A stretch of DNA of 64,000 nucleotides from CAYYYJ01 sp964631205 (GTDB lineage: Archaea > Aenigmatarchaeota > Aenigmatarchaeia > QMZP01 > JACQNV01), in assembly GCA_964631205.1 (NCBI GenBank), contig CAZVWU010000006.1:5358-69357 (forward strand). Direction: 5' to 3'. This document shows positions 8,364 through 16,382 of the stretch, piece after piece. Positions within the stretch are counted from its first letter, which is position 1, and each line of letters opens with the position of its first letter. A program made the position numbers and the translations under genes. The notes under the pieces were generated by a model. The model was not told the origin of the DNA. It saw nothing but the letters and a program-made list of their open reading frames with translations, and ran no database searches.

Positions 8364-8827
8364 ACACACTAGAAAATGTTTTGAAAATTCTGGATGAGAA
8401 CAAAATAGAATATAAAAAATTCGACCATGAGCCTGTCAAAACAAGCGAGGAGGCAGCCAAAGTCAGGGGTGTTGAATTAAAAACAGGTGTAAAGGCTATG
8501 CTGCTCAAGACGTCAGAAGAAAAGTTCATAATGGTCCTTATAGAAGCTGATAAAAAGGTTGATTTGAAAAAGATAGCTGGGATGGAGAATACTAAAAAAG
8601 TTCAGTTTGCCAAAACAGATGAGGTTTTGGCTGAAACAGGCTGTGATACAGGAGCTGTTCCTCCCTTCGGCCACACCAAAAATGGCGCGCCAAATAAAAT
8701 AAAGACTTATCTTGACAAAAATATTTTGCTGAATGGATCTGTTAATTTTAATGCAGGGAACAGAACGGTTTCTGTTTCAATGGAGGGCAAGGACCTTGAA
8801 AATGTTGTTGACTATGTGCCTTTCTAG
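8360..8827 (+). CDS. YbaK/ProX-type aminoacyl-tRNA deacylase
   Basis: 155 residues covering one YbaK/tRNA-editing domain. Typical segments are KFDHEPVKTSEEAA, VKAMLLKT and the loop TGAVPPFGHTKNGAP. These free-standing domains hydrolyse mischarged tRNAs such as Cys-tRNA-Pro or Ala-tRNA-Pro. Start overlaps the phosphoesterase stop by 4 bases, so the pair is coupled. Which tRNA is edited is not readable. Confidence 0.85.
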   Translation: MNTLENVLKILDENKIEYKKFDHEPVKTSEEAAKVRGVELKTGVKAMLLKTSEEKFIMVLIEADKKVDLKKIAGMENTKKVQFAKTDEVLAETGCDTGAVPPFGHTKNGAPNKIKTYLDKNILLNGSVNFNAGNRTVSVSMEGKDLENVVDYVPF

Positions 8828-9567
8828 CCTACAAAATAAAATTTGTCTTTTCCTTCTTCCTGCTTTAAAAATTTGCAGGATTTGAGGAAAAGAAGGGCTT
8901 CCTCTTTTTTGAGGCCAAATTTTTCTGAGGCCTGTTTTATTGTTATTGCTTGCTTGCCATGCGCTTTTTCTTTTGCAAATTCCTTCAATATCTCTTTAAG
9001 CTTTTGCGGTGCCTTTGATGAATCAAGCCAAGCAGAATACATTTTCGTTACCGGCTTTTCATCCATAAAAATGACATGTTTTGAGGGCTCAACCAGAAAA
9101 AGCGAAGCATTAGGGTTTTTGAAAGAATCTGCGTACTGCAGGGCTCCCAGATCAAATTCTTTTCCTATAACTACAAGAAGATGGTATATGCCTGGTTCAT
9201 TTTTTATTGATGAGAGCATGAGGTCCAAATCTTTTTCATGAGTTCCGTCAACTGTTTTTACAACGATTTTAACCTTGTCTTTTTTTGACATTAGGCTTTT
9301 TTCTGAAACAGTTATTTCAGCTCCATTTCCATGCCTGATAAATCTTGTTTTGGGGTTTTGTATTTGGCCGTCTGCGCACCAGTCTGGAGACCATCCTGAA
9401 AACCTTTGGTTCAGGAATTCTATATATGTTTCTGCGAGGTTCTCTATATTTGGTTTCTTATTTTCTTCTTTTTGATTAACCTTTTTAAGGAAAAGGTTAT
9501 TTTCTTCAGTTTTTCTTTTATCTTCATCCATATTCTGTATATCATTTCTTTTTCGGTACAGTAGCAT
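8824..9567 (-). CDS. Conserved protein of unknown function with C-terminal winged helix
   Basis: 247 residues from the first ATG; an internal start at MDEDKRK (9531) is also possible. The middle (residues 55-190) is a mixed alpha/beta region, possibly nuclease-like (FIRHGNGAEITV, YHLLVVIGKEFDLGAL), and the last 45 residues resemble a winged helix (ITIKQASEKFGLKKEEALLFL). No catalytic triad is convincing. Its first ATG lies 6 bases after a family B repeat element (9574-9648) in sense orientation. Confidence 0.6.
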   Translation of the reverse strand: MLLYRKRNDIQNMDEDKRKTEENNLFLKKVNQKEENKKPNIENLAETYIEFLNQRFSGWSPDWCADGQIQNPKTRFIRHGNGAEITVSEKSLMSKKDKVKIVVKTVDGTHEKDLDLMLSSIKNEPGIYHLLVVIGKEFDLGALQYADSFKNPNASLFLVEPSKHVIFMDEKPVTKMYSAWLDSSKAPQKLKEILKEFAKEKAHGKQAITIKQASEKFGLKKEEALLFLKSCKFLKQEEGKDKFYFVG

Positions 9568-9573
9568 TTTTCT

Positions 9574-9648
9574 TTTCTAGTGCAGGTCTTTGCTAAAGGG
9601 ACGAAACTGGTCTGCAGACCAGTTTCCATTCTTCCTTCAAAGAAGTGC
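9574..9648 (-). repeat. Family B intron-like element in front of a protein gene
   Basis: Read on the minus strand it begins GCACTTCTTTG and ends CAAAGACCTGCACTAGAAA, the same ends as the two elements in the tRNA-Ile D-loop and the one in the tRNA-Ser anticodon loop. CTTTG/CAAAG form the stem, and the loop holds a 24-base family C palindrome. It fills the gap between the genes at 9653-10141 and 8824-9567, next to the latter's ATG. Confidence 0.8.
9603..9626. repeat. Family C 24-base palindrome
   Basis: A perfect inverted repeat with arm GAAACTGGTCTG. It differs from the copy at 4791-4814 by one paired change in each arm, so symmetry is kept. Confidence 0.8.
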
Positions 9649-9652
9649 AAGG

Positions 9653-10141
9653 CTACCTTTTTAATTTGATTATTTCAGCTCTCTCGAGGAATATTACTCT
9701 GGAACTGCTCAAAAGCTTCCTGAAATTTTCAAATTTGGCTGGAAAATTTTTCTCCTCTGGAGTCCCTGTTTGCGAGTGGAGGCTTTTTGCCGCATTTGCA
9801 AGCGAGTCGAGATTTCCCAGCAATACAAGATCGGCTTTAATTATTTTACCCAAAAGCTGCTCATCTTCCGGAAACTTCCAGTAAGCAAGCGTTTCCATTT
9901 CTTCCATTGCAAAATTGATGTCGTCGATTATTCTTTTTGTTTTTTCCTGCTGGCTGGCTTTTTGTTTTTTAGCCACATCCTCGAGCAATGCCTTCATTTC
10001 CTTCAGCTTCGAAATCCATAATCTTCTGGCCTTTTCATCTGTTTGGTTGGCTTGGATGTCTGAGTATTTATAGGGGTAAATGAACCTTTTCATTATTGAA
10101 ATCTCTTTCGAATATTCCGGTTCTATTTTTTCCCAGCCCAT
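9653..10141 (-). CDS. Helical protein of unknown function
   Basis: 162 residues, mostly amphipathic helix with many charged residues, no signal peptide and no membrane segment. It contains a segment IDDINFAMEEMETLAYWKF that looks like a helical bundle. It lies 4 bases downstream of the Band-7-like gene on the same strand, so the two probably form an operon. No function assigned. Confidence 0.55.
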   Translation of the reverse strand: MGWEKIEPEYSKEISIMKRFIYPYKYSDIQANQTDEKARRLWISKLKEMKALLEDVAKKQKASQQEKTKRIIDDINFAMEEMETLAYWKFPEDEQLLGKIIKADLVLLGNLDSLANAAKSLHSQTGTPEEKNFPAKFENFRKLLSSSRVIFLERAEIIKLKR

Positions 10142-10145
10142 ATGA

Positions 10146-10739
10146 TTAATTTTCCTCCCCTTTTTCTTGGATTTCTTTTTTATCTGGCTTCATTTTCTTG
10201 TTCTTTTGGTATTCTTTTGTATTGCCTTTTTCAGCTTTATTTTCTTCAGGATCCAGGTTGATGGAAAAATTCAACAGTTCGATCCCCCATTCCTGGAGTG
10301 TTTTCTTGATTTCTTCTTTCAGGAAGGTTTCAATATCTTGATTTTTCTGGCTGCCTTCAAGGATTTTTGGAATTGCCTGTTCATATAATTCTGAATAAAT
10401 TTCATCAACGGTAAGCAGGGCTTTGCCTGCCATGAGGGTTCTTGCGAGCTTTTCTGGAAGGTAGACTGCAAAACGTATTTCGATATTTGAACCATTCTCT
10501 GTTGGCAAATTTTCAATCCTTTTGGTGATAATTTTTTCTGCAGTGTCTACAAGAATTATTTCTGAGAAGTCTTTTATCGAATGTTTTCCAGCTTCCAGCT
10601 CCTCTTCAACCGAGCCTTTCCTGATCACAAGGGCAATTTCCTTTTCTTCAAGAAATATATTTTTATGCAGAACTCCAGGTATCTGGCTTGCATGTATCCT
10701 CTGCGCCACTACTTCGTCTGGTTTTCCCCATTTTTTCAT
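10146..10739 (-). CDS. SPFH/Band-7-like protein
   Basis: About 197 residues from the ATG at 10739 (MKKWGKPDEVVAQR). The core IFLEEKEIALVIRKGSVEEE followed by AGKHSI resembles the start of Band-7/SPFH domains, which form oligomeric scaffolds. There is no N-terminal membrane helix, so it would be a soluble member. The lysine/glutamate tail (about 40 residues) is low complexity. The longer frame up to 10808 is rejected because it would run over a palindrome (10779-10795). Confidence 0.55.
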   Translation of the reverse strand: MKKWGKPDEVVAQRIHASQIPGVLHKNIFLEEKEIALVIRKGSVEEELEAGKHSIKDFSEIILVDTAEKIITKRIENLPTENGSNIEIRFAVYLPEKLARTLMAGKALLTVDEIYSELYEQAIPKILEGSQKNQDIETFLKEEIKKTLQEWGIELLNFSINLDPEENKAEKGNTKEYQKNKKMKPDKKEIQEKGEEN

Positions 10740-10778
10740 GCTTGTATTATGGTGTTTAGTTTTATATTTGGGGCCTTG

Positions 10779-10795
10779 ATATAACAGTGTTATAT
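10779..10795. promoter_or_regulatory. Recurrent palindrome ATATAACAGTGTTATAT
   Basis: A 17-base perfect palindrome around a central G in the gap between the divergent Band-7 and HAD genes. The core ATAACAGTGTTAT also occurs at 13981-13993 and 37355-37367, and its complement at 45963-45975. The stem has no loop, so a DNA operator for a dimeric protein is more likely than an RNA hairpin. Confidence 0.6.
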
Positions 10796-10838
10796 TCAAG
10801 AGCATCAATTTAAATAACTTGCAATATTTTATTTACAC

Positions 10839-11600
10839 ATGGTTTACTCTGCAATTGTTTCAGACTGGAACGGAACTTTATTTCAATATCCTGCAGACGA
10901 CGTGCAAAACAAAAAATTGGCTGTTGCTGCTTCAATTAATGATGTCCTGTATTTAAGATTAGGAAGCTTTTATAGGCTTCTCAAAACAAAAAAGAGGCTT
11001 CACCTGATGTTAGAAGAATATCGTGCAGGGAAAAGGCCTTTGCAGGATCTTTATGATGTTTTCAATAGGGAGGTTCTGGCTGGTAGGTCCCCTGAATTTG
11101 TACATAGGGTTATCGATCAGTATGCGAGAGAGTCTGCAGATAAAGTAGATGGCAGGGTTCTCAGGCCAATTAGAAGTGAGAAATCAAGAGGGAAAACTAC
11201 TGCTATTCTGTCTGTCTCATACGACAGAAGCATACTTAAAATTTTAGAGCGAGCTGGCTTTTCAGACGTCTTCGGACCCGGAGATGTAGTAGCCAACACC
11301 CTTAAATTGGATGGCGATGGAAAAGTTGAAGGATTAACCCTCGGTATTTACGGGAAAAAACCTGAAATAATGGAAGCGGAGTTTTTTAGGGGAAGGGGTC
11401 TAAGGCCTGAAACAACAGTTTATCTGGACGATACTGCAGACGGTGAAGGTGTTGCTCAGATGTTGCCGGAAGGGAATTTTATTGTCCCGTTCCTTGCTTC
11501 TGAAACTTCTCCTGACTTTGCGCAGCGGATGGCTTCCAGACACGGGGCTTTTGTTCCTGCAAGCGAAGAGGATCTTGCCAGATATTTAAAATCCAGATAA
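10839..11600 (+). CDS. HAD-superfamily phosphatase
   Basis: 253 residues. HAD motif I is SDWNGTLF (residues 8-15), motif II is ILSVS near 128 and the acidic motif IV is LDDTADGE near 198. The cap is helical. The nucleophile is Asp9, with N replacing the usual D or G next to it (D-W-N-G-T). HAD enzymes hydrolyse phosphate monoesters in the cytoplasm; the substrate is not evident. It is divergent from the Band-7 gene. Confidence 0.85.
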   Translation: MVYSAIVSDWNGTLFQYPADDVQNKKLAVAASINDVLYLRLGSFYRLLKTKKRLHLMLEEYRAGKRPLQDLYDVFNREVLAGRSPEFVHRVIDQYARESADKVDGRVLRPIRSEKSRGKTTAILSVSYDRSILKILERAGFSDVFGPGDVVANTLKLDGDGKVEGLTLGIYGKKPEIMEAEFFRGRGLRPETTVYLDDTADGEGVAQMLPEGNFIVPFLASETSPDFAQRMASRHGAFVPASEEDLARYLKSR

Positions 11601-11718
11601 ATATGGGATTTTTAAAAAGGCTTGTATTTTTTCTCTTCATCGTTGTGGCTGGTTTTAATCCCAGAATTAAACAAATCCATGTTTATTTGTTAGAAGCAAG
11701 GTTTAAGAAATGCGATCC

Positions 11719-13812
11719 TTACACCATTATCTTCAGTTTTTTTGCAGCCAGACCCTGCAAAATCTTTGCGCCTATATCAGAGTTTTTGCGGACACTTATC
11801 CTGCCTTCTTTTCCTACCATAGGTGATAAGAGGAATTCATCTCCGTAATATATATCAACTTGTTTACCTGTGAGGCTGGGTTCTACGAGCAAATTGAACT
11901 TTCCTCCTGTTTCTTCGTAAACAAAGCTGACAGGTTTTTTGAAGGTTTTCTCTTTCGGCTCCACGTTTATATGGATTCCTCCCAGATGCCTTTCAACAGC
12001 TTCTATGTTAGATCCCCCCTTCCCGATAAGAGGCGCTATTGAATCGTTTCTTACTCTTACGATAACTTCATTATCAGAGATTATTTCGACTTCTGGATCT
12101 TTGTCATATTTCCTTAGCTCATATTTTATAACCTCTTGTGCAAGGGTTTTCACAGCAGAACTTTGCTGTTTTATTTCTCCTATAGGGATGACTACATTCT
12201 CTTCGCCATAGCTGTAGATTTCGTATTCTGGTTTCTTTGTCTCGAAATCCCTTATCTCGACTACAGGCCTTGCAAGGTCAGCTTCTGTCATACCGTGAGG
12301 AACTTTGACTGTCAATGCGAGTTCGTACACCTGGACTATCTTCCCATCCTTGATGTAAATAACGACATCTATTACATGGGGTATTACGCCAAGCTCAATC
12401 CTTCCAATAAATCTCTGTATTGCGTTGATGGGGTCTGTTGCATGCATGACTCCAATCATCCCTACTCCAGCCAACCTCATGTCCGAGAAGACGCGGAAAT
12501 CTGTTGTTTTCCTAATTTCATCGAAGATTGTGTAATCTGGCCTGACTAACAAAAGTATCTCAGATGTTTTTTCCCAGCTGCCTTCCAAAGGAGCATATTG
12601 CGTCACTTCTGCCCCAACTTGCAAGTCCCTTGGCTGTTCAAATGTTTTGACTATTTTATTTTTCTTCACAAGCATTTCTGCAACGCTGGCTGCGAATGTG
12701 GACTTTCCTGAACCAGGGGGACCTGCTATAAGGACTCCTGCTGACTGGTCTGAAAGCATTTCCTCTAGTTTTTTGTGCAGTTTGTATTCTGAAAGGTCGA
12801 CTTTTGCAATTGGCCTTACAGCTGTGACTTCCACGCCATCTGAAAATGGAGGCCGTGCAATAGAGATCCTAAACCTGCCTAGCTGGATTATCAAAGAACC
12901 ATAGCTGCTCATCTCGATAAACGCATCTTTTTCAGATCTTGCTTTCAAGGCTATCTGGTCTGTTATTGACCTCATCTCAAGTTCTGTCATCAGCTCTTCC
13001 CGCAATTTTACTAATTTCATTGAGCCTGGCTTCCCTTTTTTAGCAAAAGGGGCTACACCCTCTTTTAGATGGACAGATTGTGTGTCTTCTGTAAAGAAAT
13101 CGTCTAGCTTGAGCTTCTGTTCCCTCAAAGGGACTGGAGTGTATTCAACTGAAATCCCTTCAACTTCTGCAATCAAAGCCTGCACATAATCAGAAGTCAT
13201 TAAGATTGCTTTTTCCCTCGCAGCTGTATCCCTTATCAAGGCATCAATACGGCCTTTCTTTGCAAGCTGTATCTCCTCCATTGTAGGCCTTCTTCCTGTG
13301 AAAGAGATTGTGATCCCTTTGTCTTTTCCAAGTTCCCTTATCCTTTTTATTTCTTCTAGACCTTCGAAACCAATATCACGGCTCCTGCTTGCCTGAGCCT
13401 GGAGTTCATCAAGGACCATCACAGGTATGACTATTCTTGTATCCTTGAATTTCCCTTCCTTAATAAGCTTGGAAATTTTCCCCTGTATAAGAACAGATGT
13501 GTCTGGCACAATTGTTTTTTTTGTTTGTTTTAGTTCCAGCCTGTCCTCTGGTTTTCCTGGCTGTTTTGTCTCATTTTTTTCCAGTTTTTTGTCCTCTGGT
13601 TTTTTCTCTTCAGTTTTATTTTCTTTTATTTCTGTTTTTTGTTCCTTTTTTTCTTCCTGTTTTTCGGTTATATTTTTCTTTGGGATCTCAACACTTTCTT
13701 TTTTTAAAAGAAAGGGCTGATTCTCTTCTGGAATTTTTATAGAGGTTTCAGAACCCTCTTTTTCTACAGGTTTTATAGAAGCTGTAGAGCCTTCATTTTC
13801 TATTTTTTTCAT
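11719..13812 (-). CDS. PIN domain - PilT/VirB11-like ATPase - KH domain protein
   Basis: 697 residues. The first 100 are a low-complexity Glu/Lys segment. A PIN domain follows (TIVPDTSVLIQGK near 106-118; ILMTSDYVQALI), then a secretion-type ATPase with Walker A AGPPGSGKST near 365 and Walker B TIFDEIRKT, and then a KH domain with the GxxG loop LIGKGGSNIEA near 610. This architecture is a conserved archaeal protein thought to act on RNA using ATP; its target is unknown. It stands alone in its transcription unit. Confidence 0.9.
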   Translation of the reverse strand: MKKIENEGSTASIKPVEKEGSETSIKIPEENQPFLLKKESVEIPKKNITEKQEEKKEQKTEIKENKTEEKKPEDKKLEKNETKQPGKPEDRLELKQTKKTIVPDTSVLIQGKISKLIKEGKFKDTRIVIPVMVLDELQAQASRSRDIGFEGLEEIKRIRELGKDKGITISFTGRRPTMEEIQLAKKGRIDALIRDTAAREKAILMTSDYVQALIAEVEGISVEYTPVPLREQKLKLDDFFTEDTQSVHLKEGVAPFAKKGKPGSMKLVKLREELMTELEMRSITDQIALKARSEKDAFIEMSSYGSLIIQLGRFRISIARPPFSDGVEVTAVRPIAKVDLSEYKLHKKLEEMLSDQSAGVLIAGPPGSGKSTFAASVAEMLVKKNKIVKTFEQPRDLQVGAEVTQYAPLEGSWEKTSEILLLVRPDYTIFDEIRKTTDFRVFSDMRLAGVGMIGVMHATDPINAIQRFIGRIELGVIPHVIDVVIYIKDGKIVQVYELALTVKVPHGMTEADLARPVVEIRDFETKKPEYEIYSYGEENVVIPIGEIKQQSSAVKTLAQEVIKYELRKYDKDPEVEIISDNEVIVRVRNDSIAPLIGKGGSNIEAVERHLGGIHINVEPKEKTFKKPVSFVYEETGGKFNLLVEPSLTGKQVDIYYGDEFLLSPMVGKEGRISVRKNSDIGAKILQGLAAKKLKIMV

Positions 13813-13979
13813 ATTAAATTACTCTCTTAATTCATCCGGCGCTCAAAAGCAGCCAGTGAGTTGATTTATTTTAAAATACTAGGTTAAATATCACAGAATC
13901 AGACTGTTTGTCTGTGTTCCTTATTTGCCTGTATTCATCTAGATATAGTAATAACTAGTATATAAAGGTTGGCCTCATT
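13813..13979. other. Intergenic stretch with an unassigned promoter
   Basis: Contains an inverted repeat CACAGA...TCTGTG (about 13891-13915) and a plus-strand TATA-like box AGTATATAAAGG (about 13956-13967). That box points into the 3' end of the minus-strand gene 13990-14307, so it could drive an antisense RNA. No gene seen. Confidence 0.35.
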
Positions 13980-13994
13980 AATAACAGTGTTATT
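13980..13994. promoter_or_regulatory. Recurrent palindrome AATAACAGTGTTATT
   Basis: Perfect palindrome around a central G, overlapping the stop codon of the small membrane-protein gene. The same 15 bases occur in complement at 45962-45976, where they also overlap a stop codon. Confidence 0.55.
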
Positions 13995-14307
13995 TTCTCT
14001 CTCTTGTTTCCCTCTCAACGCTATCCAGAAATGTATTCCTGCTTTCAGAAGTTGATTGCCTTAATGGGCTATAGAATGGCAAACCCCTCTTTCTGCAGAA
14101 TTCCTTAAGCTCAGTATCGCTTGCAATCCCGTCACAATTGCCTTCCTCGTCAGCAATTTTCAAGGCTTTTCTGTAAATCTCTTCCCTTTCAGCCCTATGG
14201 GCATTGGAATCGTAGCTGTAAAAAGCGCCCAAAAAAGCCAAATAGCCTGCTACCAGCCCTGTTATCACTTTTTCAGGCTGCCTTTCCTGCAATGAATAGT
14301 TTGCCAT
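13990..14307 (-). CDS. Small protein with one membrane helix
   Basis: 105 residues. A hydrophobic segment near residues 16-32 (VITGLVAGYLAFLGAFY) suggests a single membrane helix; the rest is charged. A pair of cysteines (CDG, FCRK) is present. Unknown function. It is divergent from the next membrane protein gene across a TATA-rich gap (14308-14393). Confidence 0.55.
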   Translation of the reverse strand: MANYSLQERQPEKVITGLVAGYLAFLGAFYSYDSNAHRAEREEIYRKALKIADEEGNCDGIASDTELKEFCRKRGLPFYSPLRQSTSESRNTFLDSVERETRERK

Positions 14308-14447
14308 CCATAGTATTGGAACAAGCCTTTATAAAGCTTTATATAGCATTACTACATAGTAACATTATGAGCCTCCAAGTATAACAGGGGATTATGCAAG
14401 AGGCGAGGAAGAGTTTATTAGAGAACTGGATGAATTGGGAGTTTAAT

Positions 14448-15677
14448 ATGGAAATAGATAAAATCGGTGCATTAGCGGCTGAAAACAAGCAGCCTGAAAA
14501 AGAAGGGTGGGGCAGATATTTAGGCAGGAAGGCTTTAGATTACGGAGTTTCTGCAACAGCAGGGCTTGCAGCAGGATATGCAGCACTTGGATTAACTGAT
14601 ATTTCCAGATTTGATTTTAATGACCTTACATTTGAATTAGAACAGTATAAAGCTTCTGCAATGGTCGCCGCATCTTTGGCAGCTGGTTATGCGACTCACA
14701 GGCTGTTGCCCAAGATTTTGAGGAAAACAAAAGAGTCTGCCAAAAGGGTAGCAGGCTATCTTTTTGAAGATGAAGTTCCATTAAAAACTAGAAAGCCAAG
14801 GGTAGGTTGCATTATAGGCCTGGCTGGATTGATTGGTTCATGTTCGTTGCCTTTCTTCGGGGCAAAAATGCCTTATATTGACCATGTGCCGTATGTGAAA
14901 AAAGCAGTTGACAAAATAGATGAGCCAAATCCTGTGAGGAAAAGGAACATCCATTTTTTCAGGTATTATATAAACCCTCTAGAAAGAATACCAATACCCC
15001 CCGACGATTTCTCTAAATTTCAGGATTGGCATAGAGAGAACTATGGGCACACAGGCTTACCTATGGGATCAGACACTATAAGGGGAAATGTGGAACTTAA
15101 AATTAGGAAAAACTCCAGGACAGGGACGTGGGTACCTCGTAGCCTAGTCAATGCTAAACCAGTATATGAAGTATATAAAGCGACAGGAGATGAAGACTCA
15201 AACCACAGTATCTTTGCAGGCTACTACTCTGGGCACTTTTTTATACTCTATGACAATCTAATGTGGAACCATCCTGACGTTGTTGATATTGACTATCCAT
15301 CTATCGAAGCCCGTGAAAATTCTGGAACAGTTTTTTATCATATGCGTAAACTTAAAGGTGAGAGGGCAGTGGTAGACACTATTGGCCCTTTGTCTGCAGA
15401 CAACTGGACTGCCTTAATAAAAATTATAGGGAAACCCGGATTGGCTTTTGGGGGACCTATTGATAATTTAATTTTGTCGATTCAGTATAAAAATCGGCAG
15501 CCTGAAAGATGTTCGGTGAAATACGAAGAAGTTGACGGTAAGACAACAATTTTATATCACACATATAGAGATAATCGTATAATGCGTTTAAGGAGATTAC
15601 AATCGGGGGAGGAAAAAGAAATAGATCTAGAGGGTAGGTTAAAAAAATTTATAGACGACGTGAATCAACAGAAATAA
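14448..15677 (+). CDS. Membrane-associated protein, unknown function
   Basis: 409 residues from the ATG at 14448 (MEIDKIGALAAENK). Three hydrophobic segments lie in the first third (ATAGLAAGYAALGL, AMVAASLAAGYATHRLL, IIGLAGLIGSCSLPFFGA), followed by about 260 soluble, beta-rich residues. No enzymatic motif is recognised. The first segments include paired AAGYA repeats. It is upstream of, but probably not co-transcribed with, HicBA. Confidence 0.55.
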   Translation: MEIDKIGALAAENKQPEKEGWGRYLGRKALDYGVSATAGLAAGYAALGLTDISRFDFNDLTFELEQYKASAMVAASLAAGYATHRLLPKILRKTKESAKRVAGYLFEDEVPLKTRKPRVGCIIGLAGLIGSCSLPFFGAKMPYIDHVPYVKKAVDKIDEPNPVRKRNIHFFRYYINPLERIPIPPDDFSKFQDWHRENYGHTGLPMGSDTIRGNVELKIRKNSRTGTWVPRSLVNAKPVYEVYKATGDEDSNHSIFAGYYSGHFFILYDNLMWNHPDVVDIDYPSIEARENSGTVFYHMRKLKGERAVVDTIGPLSADNWTALIKIIGKPGLAFGGPIDNLILSIQYKNRQPERCSVKYEEVDGKTTILYHTYRDNRIMRLRRLQSGEEKEIDLEGRLKKFIDDVNQQK

Positions 15678-15745
15678 CTAAGATTATGAAACCTGAAGAA
15701 TTGATTAAACTGTGCAAGGGAGCCCCCGAATTTCTGCTAAAAACC

Positions 15746-15822
15746 AAATGAATCTGTATATTCTAATTTTAAGCTTCCAGAACAATTATGATTATATAAA
15801 CTACTCCACCCTTGTCCAACCA
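15746..15822 (+). pseudogene. Decayed copy of the DNA ligase 5' end
   Basis: These bases match 16333-16409, which hold the upstream region and first codons of the ligase gene, at roughly 80 percent. The peptide NYSTLVQP echoes the ligase start MNYSTLAQ. In this copy the ATG has become ATA (15796-15798). The HicBA genes sit exactly between the two copies. Confidence 0.75.
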
Positions 15823-15870
15823 AAGACTCAGTTTGCTGACCTATTTAAAGGGCAAATTCGTATGTTAATT

Positions 15871-16104
15871 ATGGTATCGCTGACAGCAGTGCTTCATAAG
15901 GATGAAGATATGTATGTGGCAAGGTGCCCGGAAGTAGGCACAGCCAGCCAGGGCAAAACAGTGGATGAAGCTCTGTCAAACCTAAAAGAGGCAACTGAGC
16001 TATACCTAGAAGAATTTCCTCTCAAGGAGACCGATAAACCGATTCTTACTGTTTTTGAGATAACTGGATATGGCCAACCAACTAAAGAAGCAATCAGGGC
16101 ATGA
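15871..16104 (+). CDS. hicB: HicB-family antitoxin
   Basis: 77 residues starting MVSLTAVLHKDEDMYVARCPEV. The pattern D-x-x-Y-V-A-R-C-P-E-x-G-x-x-S-Q-G-x-T-x-x-E-A is the HicB partial RNase H fold. It neutralises HicA by blocking its active site and often represses its own operon. It lacks a clear C-terminal DNA-binding domain, so autoregulation may be weak or via the toxin complex. The order antitoxin-toxin is reversed relative to most bacterial hicAB. The reading frames overlap by 35 bases. Confidence 0.9.
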   Translation: MVSLTAVLHKDEDMYVARCPEVGTASQGKTVDEALSNLKEATELYLEEFPLKETDKPILTVFEITGYGQPTKEAIRA

Positions 16105-16303
16105 TGTCATTAAAATTCTTGCCAATAAATTTGGGTTCACTCCAAGAAAAACCAAAGGCAGCCATGTTGTACTGGTCAAATTTCTAAACAACGAAAAGAT
16201 AGGAACAGTAGTTCCATTGCACAAAGAACTGAAATTTTCAATGCTAAAAGAAATTCTTAAACAGGCGAAGTTGACTGAAGATGAATTTGCCCAGCACCAA
16301 TAA
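16070..16303 (+). CDS. hicA: HicA-family mRNA interferase toxin
   Basis: 77 residues. The core SGHDVIKILANKFGF...KGSHVVL is the HicA dsRBD-like fold, with the catalytic histidine in GSHVV (about residue 32). It cleaves mRNA without ribosomes when free of HicB. Its length equals that of typical HicA, so it looks intact. It overlaps hicB, implying coupled translation. Confidence 0.9.
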   Translation: MANQLKKQSGHDVIKILANKFGFTPRKTKGSHVVLVKFLNNEKIGTVVPLHKELKFSMLKEILKQAKLTEDEFAQHQ

Positions 16304-16382
16304 ACTGGCAGATGGAATTTAATATAACAATCAAATGAGTCTGCATGCTTCAATTTTAAACTCCAAAACAATTATTTAGGAT

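Noticed and set aside
11603..11848. 81-codon plus-strand frame after the HAD gene
   Set aside because: Overlaps the 3' end of the strongly supported PIN-ATPase-KH gene on the other strand.
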